Positions 1 to 9,901 of a DNA stretch of 64,000 nt are shown piece by piece. A program made the position numbers and the translations under genes. This DNA is from Dactylorhiza incarnata. Its lineage: Eukaryota; Streptophyta; Magnoliopsida; Asparagales; Orchidaceae. Location: assembly GCA_033032865.1 (NCBI GenBank), contig JAWHQI010000170.1, forward strand, positions 4,539,501 through 4,603,500, in the 5' to 3' direction. The notes under the pieces are model-generated. The model worked only from the letters and a program-made list of their open reading frames with translations, did no database searches and had not been told where the DNA came from. Position 1 is the stretch's first letter. Each line of letters begins with the position of its first letter.

Positions 1-4
1 TGAC

Positions 5-489
5 ATGTCCGTTTTGCATAGGAAGAGGGACCGTGACGCAGCTCATATCAAGCAGTTGGAGGGTGAAGTCGAGAAGCTGCGAGCGGAGTACGGCGGTGAT
101 AAGACGCTCGCCCAGGATGCCCTTCGTCAACTATCGGACGCGCAGGGGGAGATGTTTCGCCTGGAGGGGGAGTTGGGCTTCCTACGGAGCGAGGTGGACC
201 GGCTGTCGTCGATCGAGTAGAGTCTTGAGGAGGCCAAGGCGACTGGAGTAGCCGAGTACAAGGATTCCCTCACTTTTGCGGAAGAGCGTTTCCAGATGGT
301 GGAAGAGATTCGCGCCAGGTGATGACGAAGGAGGTAGAGCCCCTAATAGCGGACGAGTGCGAAGTCTCTTTTCAGAGAGGCATTCAGAAGACTCTCCGTA
401 TGATGGGGAGGAAGTTCGGGTGCGACACCGCTGGCCTCGGAGCCGGAGATCTTTCTGGGGATGACTACTCGGACGCGGTCGAGGACTGA
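5..489 (+). pseudogene. C-terminal part of a coiled-coil ORF from a gypsy-type transposon, broken
   Basis: The reading frame enters from before the window and runs to a TAG at 218-220. The same frame stays recognisable (SLEEAKATG, FAEERFQMVEEIRAR) to about 320, then a frameshift moves it to a frame reading MTKEVEPLIADECEVSFQR, which ends at the TGA near 487-489 with an acidic tail (DDYSDAVED). The first 70 residues show heptad-like Leu/Glu spacing (QLEGEVEKLRAEYGG), so a coiled coil is likely. Coiled-coil C-termini of this kind followed by a short globular end are common in plant ORFs annotated as putative gypsy-type transposon proteins; that assignment is inferred from style, with no catalytic motif visible. 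One stop plus one frameshift make it a pseudogene. The N-terminal part is outside the window. Confidence 0.55.
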
Positions 490-832
490 TGTTGTTTATC
501 TTTCACTTTTCGCTTTCAGCTTTGTTGTTTGTTTGTGTGTTTGTCGGATGTGATTGTATCTCCTTTATTGCATGCGTTGTACTTGTTTTCCTGCATGATC
601 TTGTCAATCTGGTTGTTATCACCTACACAGTTTGATTGTTTTCAAAATTACAGATGAGTTTGCACGGGTCTGAGCCCGGGGCTTTTATACTAGTTTGCAC
701 GAGTCTGTGCTCGCGGCTTTTACATTATATATAAAATTAGTTTGCACGAGTCTGTGCTCGCGGCTTTTACATAAAAAATTAGTTTGCGCAAGTCTGTGCT
801 TGCGGCTTTCGCACGAGTCTGGCTCGCGGCTT
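490..832 (+). repeat. Noncoding 3' region with short imperfect repeats
   Basis: From 490 to about 655 the sequence is T-rich with no open frame of interest. From about 657 to 825 a unit of 30-45 bp beginning AGTTTGCACGAGTCTGTG and continuing GCTCGCGGCTTTT occurs about four times, with spacers that vary in length. A related piece (GCGCAAGTGCAATCTTGCGG) lies near 1460. CACGAG..CTCG can pair, so each unit could form a small stem. This is probably the 3' untranslated part of the element that carries the coiled-coil ORF. Confidence 0.6.
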
Positions 833-1400
833 GGCCGGTGAATAACTGGTGTATTCAAACCGAGGGTGAACGTAAGGGGGGCAGGCCCATACGACACCGG
901 GACTCGACGGCGGAGGAGAAGGGCGAACCTTCAATCGACGGCGATGCAAATTCCCCGGGGCAGGGCCCCGAAGTGGTCGGTGAATAGCTGGTGTATTCAA
1001 ACCGGGGGTGAACGTAAGGGGGGCAGGCCCCTACGGCACCGGGACTCGACGACGGAGGAGAAGGGTTAACCTTCGATCGACGGCAGTGCAAAGTCCCCGG
1101 GGCAGGGCCCCGAAGTGGCCGGTGAATAGCTGGTGTATTAAAATCGGGGGTGAACGTAAGGGGGGCAGGCCCCTACGACACCGGGACTCGACGGCGGAGG
1201 AGAAGGGCGAACCTTCAATCGACGGCGGTGCAAAGTCCCTGGGGCAGGGCCCCGAAGTGGCCGGTGAATAGATGGTGTATTCAAACCGGGGGTGAACGTA
1301 AGGGGGGCAGGCCCCTACTACACCGGGACTCGACGGCGGAGGAGAAGGGCGAACCTTCAATCGACGGCGGTGCAAAGTCCCCGGGGCAGGGCCCCGAAGT
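833..1400. repeat. Tandem array, 4 copies of a 142-bp unit
   Basis: Units begin GGCCGGTGAATAGCTGGTGT at 833, 975, 1117 and 1259, exactly 142 bp apart, and the last ends at 1400. Each contains GGGGGGCAGGCCC, a GGACTCGACGGCGGAGGAG segment and GGGGCAGGGCCCCGAAGT. Copies differ by only a few bases, so the amplification is fairly recent. 142 is not a multiple of three, so the apparent short reading frames on both strands change frame from copy to copy and are not genes. Such arrays are common in the 3' untranslated region of Ty3/gypsy elements. Confidence 0.9.
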
Positions 1401-1580
1401 GGTTCCTGCAGTAGAACAGTTTAGGACAGATAGAATATAACTAAAAAATATTGATACATGCGCAAGTGCAATCTTGCGGCTTTTGAGCCAGTAAGTTTCT
1501 GATACATATTTTACGAGAGAGAGAGAGAAGATAACATTGCACTTCTTTTGTGCTGCGCTGGCTCAAGCTCTTTTGGTCAT

Positions 1581-3131
1581 TCAGCATGGTGGGCGGCGGT
1601 GACCCGACGACTGATCTTTGGTGGCATCCTTCTGTGCTTCTTCACGGAAAGCCTTCAGGTGCCCTAATTGGACGAGTCGTTCAATTTCTTCTTTCAGTCT
1701 TGCACAGTGCTCTGTTCGGTGCCCTCGGCCTTTGTGGAAGTGGCAAAATTGGGCTTGATCTCCCCTGTGCAGGGAGAGCCGTTTGGGCCAGTTGATGATC
1801 TTGCTATTGCTGATTACAGACAATATGTACTCGCGGGGGGTATTCAGCGGGGTGAAGCTCCGGGAGCCTTGATTTGCTAACCCTTTGGAGCGGTCTGCTC
1901 GGTTCTGAGGGAGCATTTCAGCCTTCTCAAACTACTGATGCCGCCCCTTTCTCTTGCGGCATGTATCAAACTGTAGCGGATTTGCTGATGCCTGAAATTT
2001 GGCTTTTGTCGCCCCTTTCTCTTGCGATGGGTCGTTGTTGATCCAAGGGAGCTTGGAGGCGGGTGCGTCGAAACTGTGAATCGCGTTCCTGAGGATACTC
2101 CCTTTGTTGGCCATGCGGCCGGACATGGAAATGTCGTGGTCCAGGGCGTCCAGTAAGAGGCTCCCAAATATTACGTCGTAGGGGGAGTCTGCCTTGGCGA
2201 CGACGAACTGAACGTCATACTGGACTGGTTCTGCGTGCATCCCTACTTGGACGGGGAGGGTGATGATTCCTACGGTGGGTACCGTAGTTCCGTCTGGGAG
2301 CTCCGCGTCGCTGACCCTGAGTTTGAGGTTCCCGCTTAGGAGTTTGAGCCGTACTACGGCAGCCAGGAATAGGATGTTGAAGGAGATGTGGTGAGTTACT
2401 AATGCTCTCCTTAGCTCACAGGGTGGACTGCTGATGCTCGCGTCTAAGACGAAGTCCATCCATGCGCAGGGACGCTCTTGGTGAAAATTTGTGCGGATCT
2501 TCTGTTGCTGCGTGTTCCACTCCGCCTCCCTTAGGCGGGGCGGTTCGTCCGTGCCGGGCTTTTCTCCCTCTTCTTGAATCCTTGGCGAGCGTGTCTCGTG
2601 CCACTCAACGAACAATTGGGACAACTCGGTGAAGTTGTGAATCGCTTCGTTTGGCAGGGATTGATACCAGCGGAGGGCGTCTCCGTGCAGCGTCTTGGTG
2701 AAGATCTTGCAGCTGATTTGGTCGGGAAGTTCGAACGTCCGTACCGTTATCAAGAAGTGATTAACGTGCGCGTACGGGTCTTCCGCTCCATGGAACTCCT
2801 TGAGGTGCGGGAGCTTTAGCCATGACGGTACTGGGTATGCCAAAATTGACTTTGACAGGGGGGGTCGCCTTTGCTGGTGCGTGATATCGTTCGGATCCCG
2901 CCCCGCTGTGAGAGGGGCCGACTTGCTAGTCGGTCCATCCCACTGGGGCTGGATTGGTGCAGCGATATACGCTCTTTTCATCGGGCCTTCAGGAATTGAG
3001 GAACTGCATGTGTCAGATTGTTCGGGAGAGGTGTTCACCCTTGTTGGTTCCGTGAACTCAGGCGAAGCGAGCACTGCGTTCGGAAATCCTTTGTTCGGTA
3101 GTTGGGAATCCATTCCCACAGACGGCGTCAA
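1581..3131 (-). pseudogene. Ty3/gypsy gag with a protease-like segment inserted before the zinc finger
   Basis: Read on the minus strand from 3131. The first ~110 residues are a proline- and serine-rich N-terminus. A retrotransposon gag capsid core follows (HLKEFHGAEDPYAHVNHF, then DALRWYQSLP, then FHQERPCAWMDF and ALVTHHISFNI). It is followed at once by a segment resembling the second half of a gypsy retropepsin (TVGIITLPVQVG, PYDVIFGSLLLDALDHDISM). A stop at 1932-1934 comes next, and then in another frame the gag C-terminus with a CxFHxxxGHxxxxC-type finger (FCHFHKGRGHRTEHC) and a KEEIERLVQLGHLKAF tail. The normal order is capsid, finger, protease, so the protease-like piece is out of place. 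Reverse transcriptase and integrase are absent. The element is defective. Gag assignment is firm; the protease label is based on motif resemblance. Confidence 0.75.
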
Positions 3132-3489
3132 ACTGTTGCAGGTCGCTTAGGGCTTTTGGTAGACCGGTTTACTTGAATCACCTTAGCTCGGGAGCGAACT
3201 AAGCGTGCAAACAGTCACAGAGAAATTCGTTGATTACACTTGGACTTTTTAGCGTGGAAAATCCGGAAAGGGTAAAAAACAACGTGGCCGGAGCTGTGCC
3301 AACCAAACTTCACTATCTTCTGCGGGATTACAATCCGGTGTTTAGAATTCGAGCGCGACAGGCCGCCGCTCGTTACAATATTAGAGAAAGAGAGAGTGAG
3401 AGAGAGAGAGATAGAGAGAGAGAGAACGTTCCGAGGGTGATAGGCCACCTCTCGGAAAAAACTAAGTCTTTTCCTTCTGAGAATGGTAG
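3132..3489. other. Noncoding stretch with a GA microsatellite
   Basis: This lies upstream, on the minus strand, of the gypsy gag and is probably its leader or LTR. A GA-rich microsatellite runs from about 3382 to 3425. No initiator-Met or TGGCGCC-type primer-binding site was found here, so an LTR boundary cannot be placed. Confidence 0.4.
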
Positions 3490-3661
3490 AGAACGAAAGT
3501 GAGAATGTCTTGTCCGCTTTCGTGAGAACGAAAGTGAGAATGCCTTGTCCGCTTTCGTGAAGACGAAAGTGAGAATGCCTTGTCCGCTTTCGTGAAGACA
3601 AAAGTGAGATTGCTGTGTCCGCTTTCGTGAGAACGAAAGTGAGACTGCCGAGTCGCCTTTC
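3490..3661. repeat. Tandem array, about five copies of a 35-bp palindromic unit
   Basis: GTCCGCTTTCG begins at 3512, 3547, 3582 and 3617, exactly 35 bp apart, with partial units at both ends. Each unit contains CTTTCGTGAGAACGAAAG or a close variant, whose halves are inverted repeats, so each copy can fold into a short hairpin. The open frames across it are by-products of low complexity. Confidence 0.85.
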
Positions 3662-4215
3662 GGGACGAAGTAAAACTTCAAGTCCACGAAGGAGATCTTC
3701 AAGCGCCGAAGGAGAAATTCGTGGAAATCTTCAAGGAGCTCTCCCGGGTCCAGCAGACCAGTCCTCTCAAATGAAGCCTAGGGGGTCCTTTTATAGCTTT
3801 GGCCGGGGGTAGCCCGGTAATTTTGCCGTTGTAACCACCATAACCACCTGGGAGGACGAATCATATTTTCTAGTTCAGAGCCCACGGATCACCATTTTCC
3901 GTAAATGACCATCTTGCCCTTCGAGGAAAGGCGACAAGTTGTTCCTGAAAAGTGAGAAACTAAAAAGACAAAAAGTGAGCGAGCCCGAAACGTGAAAGTG
4001 CTCTGAGCGCGCGACGAACGTGGGAGCGCTTTGAACGCGTTTAGAGACTTTCTGAGCGCGCGTGAGCGCGGAGGCGTTCTAAGCGCGCTCAGGAGCGTTC
4101 TGACGAGGGCGCGAATATGGGAGGGCCCCTTGCAAGCCCCCCGGTGAGGGAAGCGGAAGGAGGAGGAGGCTCGGCCGTATCCTGTCTCGGGGAGGGGTAC
4201 GGCTTGGGCGCACCC
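3662..4215. other. Noncoding, probably gypsy LTR or leader
   Basis: No credible gene. A TATA-like CTTTTATAGC lies near 3787-3796 on the plus strand. A run of GAGCGCG/GAACGCG motifs at about 3995-4110 gives the stretch a locally repetitive, G+C-rich character. It may be part of the LTR of the minus-strand gypsy remnant, but no matching copy was found to the left. Confidence 0.3.
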
Positions 4216-4390
4216 CACAAAAAGGGGGGTGCGGCTTGGCCGCACCCCAAGGGGGGTGCGGCCCGGCCGCACCCCAAGGGGGGTGCGGCCCGGCCGCACC
4301 CCTTGCGGCGCGGCCACACCCTGTGGGTGCGGCTTGGCCGCACCGCGTGGGTGCGGCTTGGCCGCACCCCACGGGGAGTGCGGTTCGGCG
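4216..4390. repeat. G+C-rich palindromic tandem repeats, about 27-bp unit
   Basis: The unit is AAGGGGGGTGCGGC followed by CCGGCCGCACCCC. GGGGTGCGGC and GCCGCACCCC are perfect inverted repeats, so each copy is a strong hairpin. About three 27-bp copies are followed by three shorter variants (GTGGGTGCGGCTTGGCCGCAC). The minus-strand peptide repeats GVRPGRTPL-like arise from the array and are not evidence of a gene. Confidence 0.85.
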
Positions 4391-4813
4391 CGGCCCGCTT
4401 AACGGCGGGAGGGGACGGCGTCGCCGTGCACTTTGCGGTTAGCGTGTTTAACGCGCATTTTCGGATTGGCGGTTGGCGGGAGGAATGGTGGTTCCGGCTT
4501 TGATCTCTCACTCTCTCCCACTAAAGTAATGGGGAGAGAGGTTTATGGGAGTAACCGCCATGTGGTTCTCTCATAAATGAGAGCTCATGATGAATCCTCA
4601 TCAGTTTTGATATTTTAGGAATGATAAATTACAGAAATTGTCTAAAGAGGAATAAAGAAAATAAATGATGAGATAGTAATTTTAAGAAATAAAAAAATAG
4701 TAATAGCATCATTCATGATAGTTTTGATGAGATTGATTTTAATGCAGTTTGGACAACAATAACAATAACAATAACACGGTAACATAATTGATTTTCTAAT
4801 GATGTGACAAAAA
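4391..4813. other. Noncoding spacer left of copia-1
   Basis: G+C-rich until about 4500, then AT-rich. Near 4501-4590 there is a short inverted-repeat-like segment (CTCTCTCCCACT / ATGGGGAGAGAGG). No gene or element boundary could be identified other than the left end of copia-1 at 4814. Confidence 0.3.
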
Positions 4814-5628
4814 TGTGAAAGATCCTGTGCCCATGATGTGCACAACCATCAGAAGAAAAACACCACCAAAAAATAATGCAGGAAATGCTTGAAATCAAGA
4901 AAATAGATTTGCTACCCCCACACAAACAATTACAGGACATACACTGAGACATACACAGTTGTATGATTCCGATTGAAGTCCATAGGAAATGAAAACAGAG
5001 AATCAAAAAAGATACAGAGCAAATAAACCTCTGGAATCTTCAACACCCTCTACGGCCTCGTGAGAGCAAAACGCCACTTCAAGAAACACACAGCAGTGAA
5101 CTCCTTGACGAGGGCTACACCGTAGAATCAACAATCTCTGGAAACGGAGGTCACACGGCGGCGAAATGAAGAGAGAAGTTTTCTCTCTCTAGAAACCTTC
5201 ACTGGACTGCTTTTTCTTTATGGGAGGCGAAATGTATATGCGGCTACAGGGTTCTTAGGGTTTTTTGTTAACAAGAAACATATATAAATATATATATATA
5301 TATATGGAGAACCGAAATCGACGTGCGTCGAGTTGAGAGTGGCGTCGAGATGGGAGAAGCGTCGAAAGGAACTCGGATGAAACCAGGTGGGCATGCGTCG
5401 ACTTCACCATCCCAATTCAGAGCATGCATCGACTTGCCTTCAAAACCAAGTTAGAGTAGCGTCGATTTGATGGAGCTCCATATCAGAACATGCATTTAAT
5501 TCTTGTAAGAGCATGTGTTGAATTCTAATCGAAGCATGGGTTACAACTTCCTGAACAAAAAAACATTATATATGTATATTATATATATATATATGAATAA
5601 AATCTGATTTTACTTACAAAATTCAACA
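4814..5628 (-). repeat. 3' LTR of copia-1
   Basis: On the plus strand it starts TGTGAAAGATCCTG and ends AAATTCAACA; on its own strand it begins TGTTGAATTTTG. It matches 9312-9901 and 11389-11584 with scattered differences. It contains AT-rich runs (about 5280-5305 and 5568-5594) and several GCGTCGA/GCATCGA motifs between 5320 and 5470. Length is about 815 bp. Confidence 0.9.
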
Positions 5629-5640
5629 CTCCCCCTGGAA
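5629..5640 (-). other. Polypurine tract of copia-1
   Basis: On the minus strand CCAGGGGGAG abuts the first TG of the 3' LTR. This is the expected plus-strand DNA priming site of an LTR element. Confidence 0.75.
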
Positions 5641-5649
5641 GTGAAATCG

Positions 5650-8559
5650 AGATACCAGTCCGAGCAGCCCGCGAAGGCGCTCAAAAGGCCCCTTATACAG
5701 AGGCTTTCGTGAAGATGTCGGCGACGTTGTCTTGACTCCGAACATACTCCACGACAAGAGATCCACCAAGTACTTTCTCCCGAATGAAGTGGTGCTCGAT
5801 CTCGATATGCTTTGTCCGCGCGTGACAAACCGGATTCGTAATAAGTTTCATCGCACTTTCATTGTCGCCGCGGAGCAAAGTAGGACTACAAACCTTTTCA
5901 TAAACGTCCTCCACCAACCTTCACAACCAAATGCATTCCTGAGCCGCCAAGGACGACACCTTGTACTCCTCCTCAGTAGTGGTGATGGACACCGAGTCTT
6001 GCTTCTTACTACACCACGCGATCGTCGTTGAACCGCACATAAAGACGCACCCCAACGTCGACTTCCGATCGTCAGCATCTCTGCCATAGTCGGCATCCGT
6101 GAATCCATGTAAACTGAAGCTGGTGTCTCTTCCAAACAGCAACCTCATGTCCGAGGTTGACTTAATATACTTTAGAATCCCCTTCGCCGCCTCCAGATGA
6201 GGTTTCATAGGCTCTTGCATATAACAGCTCACTCGGCCAACCGCAAACGAGATATCCGGCGGTGTAATTGTCAAATAAATCAAGCTACCCACCAGAGCTC
6301 GGAAGGGCTTAGGGTCTGGCAAGATCCTTCCCTCATCTCGACGAAGTTTCACTCCAACTTCAAGTGGAGTAGACCAGCGCTTCCCATCCGCCATACCGAA
6401 TCTCTCCACGATCCGATCCACATAGGCTTTCTGAGAAATCAGCACCCCGCTCTTCTTGCTCTCCACTTCAATATCAAGGAAATGATGTAGCTCCCCCAAA
6501 TCCTTCATTTCGAACCGGATTGATAGCTCCGCCCTAAGAATTGCCACCTCTCCGTCGTCATTTCCTGTCACGATCATGTCGTCAACATACAACAGTACGA
6601 GCACATGAAGTCCACCCTTCTTCTTCACAAACAGGCCCGAGTCGGAGTCCGAAGCATAATACCCGCAAAACAACAAGTACTATGCTATCTTCCCAAACCA
6701 AGCTCGAGGCGCCTGTTTCAAGCCATAAAGGGCTTTCTTCAGCTTACATACATTCTCCAGATATGACTTGGACACATACCCGGGTGGTTGCTCCATGAAA
6801 ATATCTTTGTCAATTTCGCCATAAAGAAAAGTGTTCTTCACGTCGAATTGTCGCAACTTCCAACCTTGGCTCGCCACCAACGCAATCACCACCCGTACTG
6901 AAGTCATCTTCGCCACCGGGCTGAATGTCTCCTCATAATCTTCTCCGTACTGCTGTGAAAACCCCCGAGCAACAAGGCGAGCCTTGTATCGCTCTATGCT
7001 ACCATCTGCCTTCTTCTTTACCTTGTACACCCACTTGCAAGTGACAGGAGTAGTGCCATCCAACTTGGGCACAAGGTCCCAAGTCTCATTCTTCCTGAGA
7101 GCTTCCATCTCCTCGGCCATGGCAATCTCCCACTCCTTCACTCCAGTGGCTTCCTCAAAACATGACGACTCCCACTCGTCAAGAGGTCCTGCAAAGAAGC
7201 ACGAACACATACTAACAAGATTACCTTCTCTGTAGCGAGCCGGTGGAACGATAGTCCTCTTCGACCTCCGCAAAGTCGGACCACTCTCCACCGCTTCAAC
7301 AACATCATTACCATCAGCTCCTCCGCCAGAATAATTTGGAGCATCGCTCCCCCTGTTTCCAGAACCCGAAGCACTTGAACTAGAGGCTGATGAATTTGGA
7401 GCACCTGGAGACAAAGGCAACTCCACCGAGGAGTCTTCAACCACTCTCCCAATATCACTCCTTCCTTCTCTTCTTCCTCCTGCACTCTCCTCCAAAGCAA
7501 TAGTAGAAGCTCCCTGATATGAAATCAACTCATCAAATACCACATCATGAGAGACGATGAACCGGTGTGTTTGCGGATCCATGCGCTTCCACCCTTTCTT
7601 CCGCTCATCATAGCCAATGAATATGCACTTTCGTGCCTTCGCATCCAACTTAGTTCTGAGAGCATCCAGAACGTGCACAAAACAAGTAGCTCCAAACACC
7701 CGCAAGTGCTTCACACTCGGCTTGTCTCCAAACATCATCTCGTGTGGAGACTTCAGCTCAATCGGACTTTGCGGCAACCTGTTGATGACATGCGTCGCAC
7801 AAGCCATTCCCTCCTCCCATAAGGCTTTGGGTATGCCCTTCGCATGCAACCAACACTTGCACGTTTCCACCAAGTGTTGAATCTTCCTCTCCGCCACTCC
7901 ATTTTGTTGCGGAATGTGGGCACAGGACAACTCCCGCCTGATACCGTGCTTCCTACAAAAAATAGAAAACTCGTTAGAGGTAAACTCTCCTCCGTTGTCC
8001 GTTCTTAGCTTTTTTATCCGCAATTTCAGCACGCCTTCAACTTTCTCCTTGAACTCCATAAACATCTTGAAGACCTCCGACTTTTCTTTCACAAAATACA
8101 CCCACGTGTACCGTGAAAAGTCATCCACAAATACAAGCATGTACCGGTTTCCTGAGTATGTGGGTGTGGCACACGGTCCCATCAAGTCACCATGGATCCA
8201 CTCCAACGGCACCTTGCTCCTGGAAAGAGACCTGTCAAATGGGAGGTGATGTTCTTTCCCAAATTGACATCCTTCACAAACATGACCGTCACCAAACGAA
8301 GATAAGCTAGTAGATCTTTCACAAGACCTCTTGCTACCATAGCCTTCAACTTATCCATCCCCACATGACCTAACCTTTCATGCCAAATAACTGCACTGCT
8401 ATTTGTCTTCATCTTGTTCACATAGGAATGTGTAGAAAGCACAAACAAGTCCTTCACACGCCGTCCGGTGTGAGTAATATCCGCCTTCTGCCCTCCATCA
8501 GACCTTGGAGGAAACTTGCCTCCATCTCCCTGTGATGAGGCAGAAGGTCCTTCCCCCAT
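5650..8559 (-). pseudogene. copia-1 pol: integrase, reverse transcriptase, RNase H, with stops
   Basis: Reading from 8559, remnants of the protease end (RRVKDLFVLS) lead into the GAG-pre-integrase motif (IWHERLGHVGMDKL). After a frameshift near 8200-8240 the integrase core follows, with its acidic residues in HGDLMGPC, LRTDNGGEF and VAERKIQHLVE. Reverse transcriptase starts near 7100 (ETWDLVPKLDGTTP) and includes [21 protein letters not shown] and the intact catalytic LLYVDDMIVTG. RNase H follows (GFTDADYG, KHIEIEHHFIREK). A TAG at 6680-6682 interrupts the RT and a TGA at 5921-5923 interrupts RNase H. The last conserved RNase H tail is in another frame after 5693. It encoded reverse transcription and integration functions but is now dead. 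Confidence 0.9.
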
Positions 8560-9240
8560 ATTCTTCTTCTTCCGCCTGTCCTAATTCTTCTTCCCTGAAA
8601 ATAGGACCTCACTTTCTCCCTGAGAAATAGAGCAACCAGACATCTGTCTTGCCAAGCTCCCCTGCGAAGCCAACAAATTCTCCAACTCCAACAAAGATGG
8701 TTGAGTAGCCCACCCCAGCACCGAAGTAATGAAGGGCACATACTCCTTCCGCAGACCGCGAATAATATGCCTCTTCAACTTAGCCTCCGAGATCGGCTCA
8801 TCCGGATCCAACGCCGATATCTCCGCGCAGAGGTTCTTCATCTTCAAGAATAAGACTGAAATCGACAACTCCCCCTGAATGGCCTTCACCAACTCATTCT
8901 CTAGGAACTGCAACATTGCGATATTTTTCTTGTTGAACAAACCATCCAACGACTTCCAGATTTTCGAAGCCGACTTGCACCCGATGATATGATCAAACAA
9001 GTCCGGAGATATTGCTCATTTGAGCGTAAACTCAGCCTTCGCATTTGTCTTCTTCCAAGTCCTCACCGCCGGACCGTTGTTCTCGGCCGCAACAACTTCC
9101 TCCTGTTCATCACCGCCAACAACCTCCCACAGATCTTCCCCTAACAAGTTGTTTTCCATACACGATTTCCATTTCTTGTAATTTTTCTGCGTCAGCAACT
9201 CAATACCAAGACCCCTCGCATATCCGCCTGCACCTTCCAT
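8486..9240 (-). pseudogene. copia-1 gag, truncated and interrupted
   Basis: The likely start is the Met at 9240 (MEGAGGYARGLGIELLTQKNY), about 60 bp after the primer-binding site. The copia capsid motifs are visible: NYKKWKSCMENNLL, ASKIWKSLDGLFNKK and LKRHIIRGLRKEYVPF. A TGA at 9016-9018 interrupts the capsid and a TAG at 8581-8583 ends the second piece. The frame continues through a basic stretch (DRRKKKN) directly into the protease C-terminal end near 8490. The CCHC zinc knuckle and the protease DSG active site, normally found between these points, are deleted. Confidence 0.85.
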
Positions 9241-9299
9241 TCTGGTATACCGAATTTCTTCTCCGAAAAAACTTAGCAATCACCACTAAAACCAACGTA

Positions 9300-9311
9300 G
9301 CTCTGATACCA
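9300..9311 (-). other. Primer-binding site of copia-1 (initiator tRNA-Met)
   Basis: The plus strand reads GCTCTGATACCA, which on the element's strand is TGGTATCAGAGC, the usual sequence complementary to the 3' end of plant initiator tRNA-Met. It touches the end of the 5' LTR at 9312. Confidence 0.95.
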
Positions 9312-9901
9312 TGTGAAAGATCCTGTGCCCAGGATGTGCACAACCACCAAAAGAAAAACACACCACAAAATAATGCAGGAAATGCTTGAAATCAAGAAAA
9401 TAGGTTCGCTACACCACACAAACAATTACAGGGCATACACTGAGACATACACAATTGTATGATTCCGATTGAAGTCCATAGGAAATGAAAACAGAGAATC
9501 AAAAAAGATACAGAGCAAATAAACCTCCGAAATCTTCAACACCCTCTACGGCCTCGTGAGAGCAAAACGCCACTTCAAGAAACACACAATAGTGAACTTC
9601 TTGACGAGGGCTACACCGTAGAATCAACAATATCTGGAAACGGAGGTCACACGGCGACGAAATGAAGAGAGAAGTTTTCTCTCTCTAGAAACCTTCACTG
9701 GACTGTTTCTTCTTTACGGGAGGCGGAATGTATATGCGGCTACAAGATTCTTAGGGTTTTTTAAACAAGGAAACATATATAAATATATATATGGAGAACC
9801 AAAATCGACGTGCGTCGAGATGGGAGAAACGTCGAAAGGAACTTGGATGAAACCAGGCTGGCATGCGTCGACTTCACCATCCCAATTCAGAGCATGCATC
9901 G
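9312..9901 (-). repeat. 5' LTR of copia-1, inner part
   Basis: It starts TGTGAAAGATCCTG beside the primer-binding site and aligns to 4814-5430 of the other LTR. It is broken after GCATGCATCG at 9901 by the solo LTR; the rest resumes at 11389. Confidence 0.9.

Noticed and set aside
784..1440. Short ORFs on both strands in the 142-bp repeats
   Set aside because: They come from the repeats, change frame every copy and match no protein domain.
4079..4511. ORFs with repeated GVRPGRTPL-like peptides
   Set aside because: By-product of the palindromic G+C-rich array; open on both strands at once.
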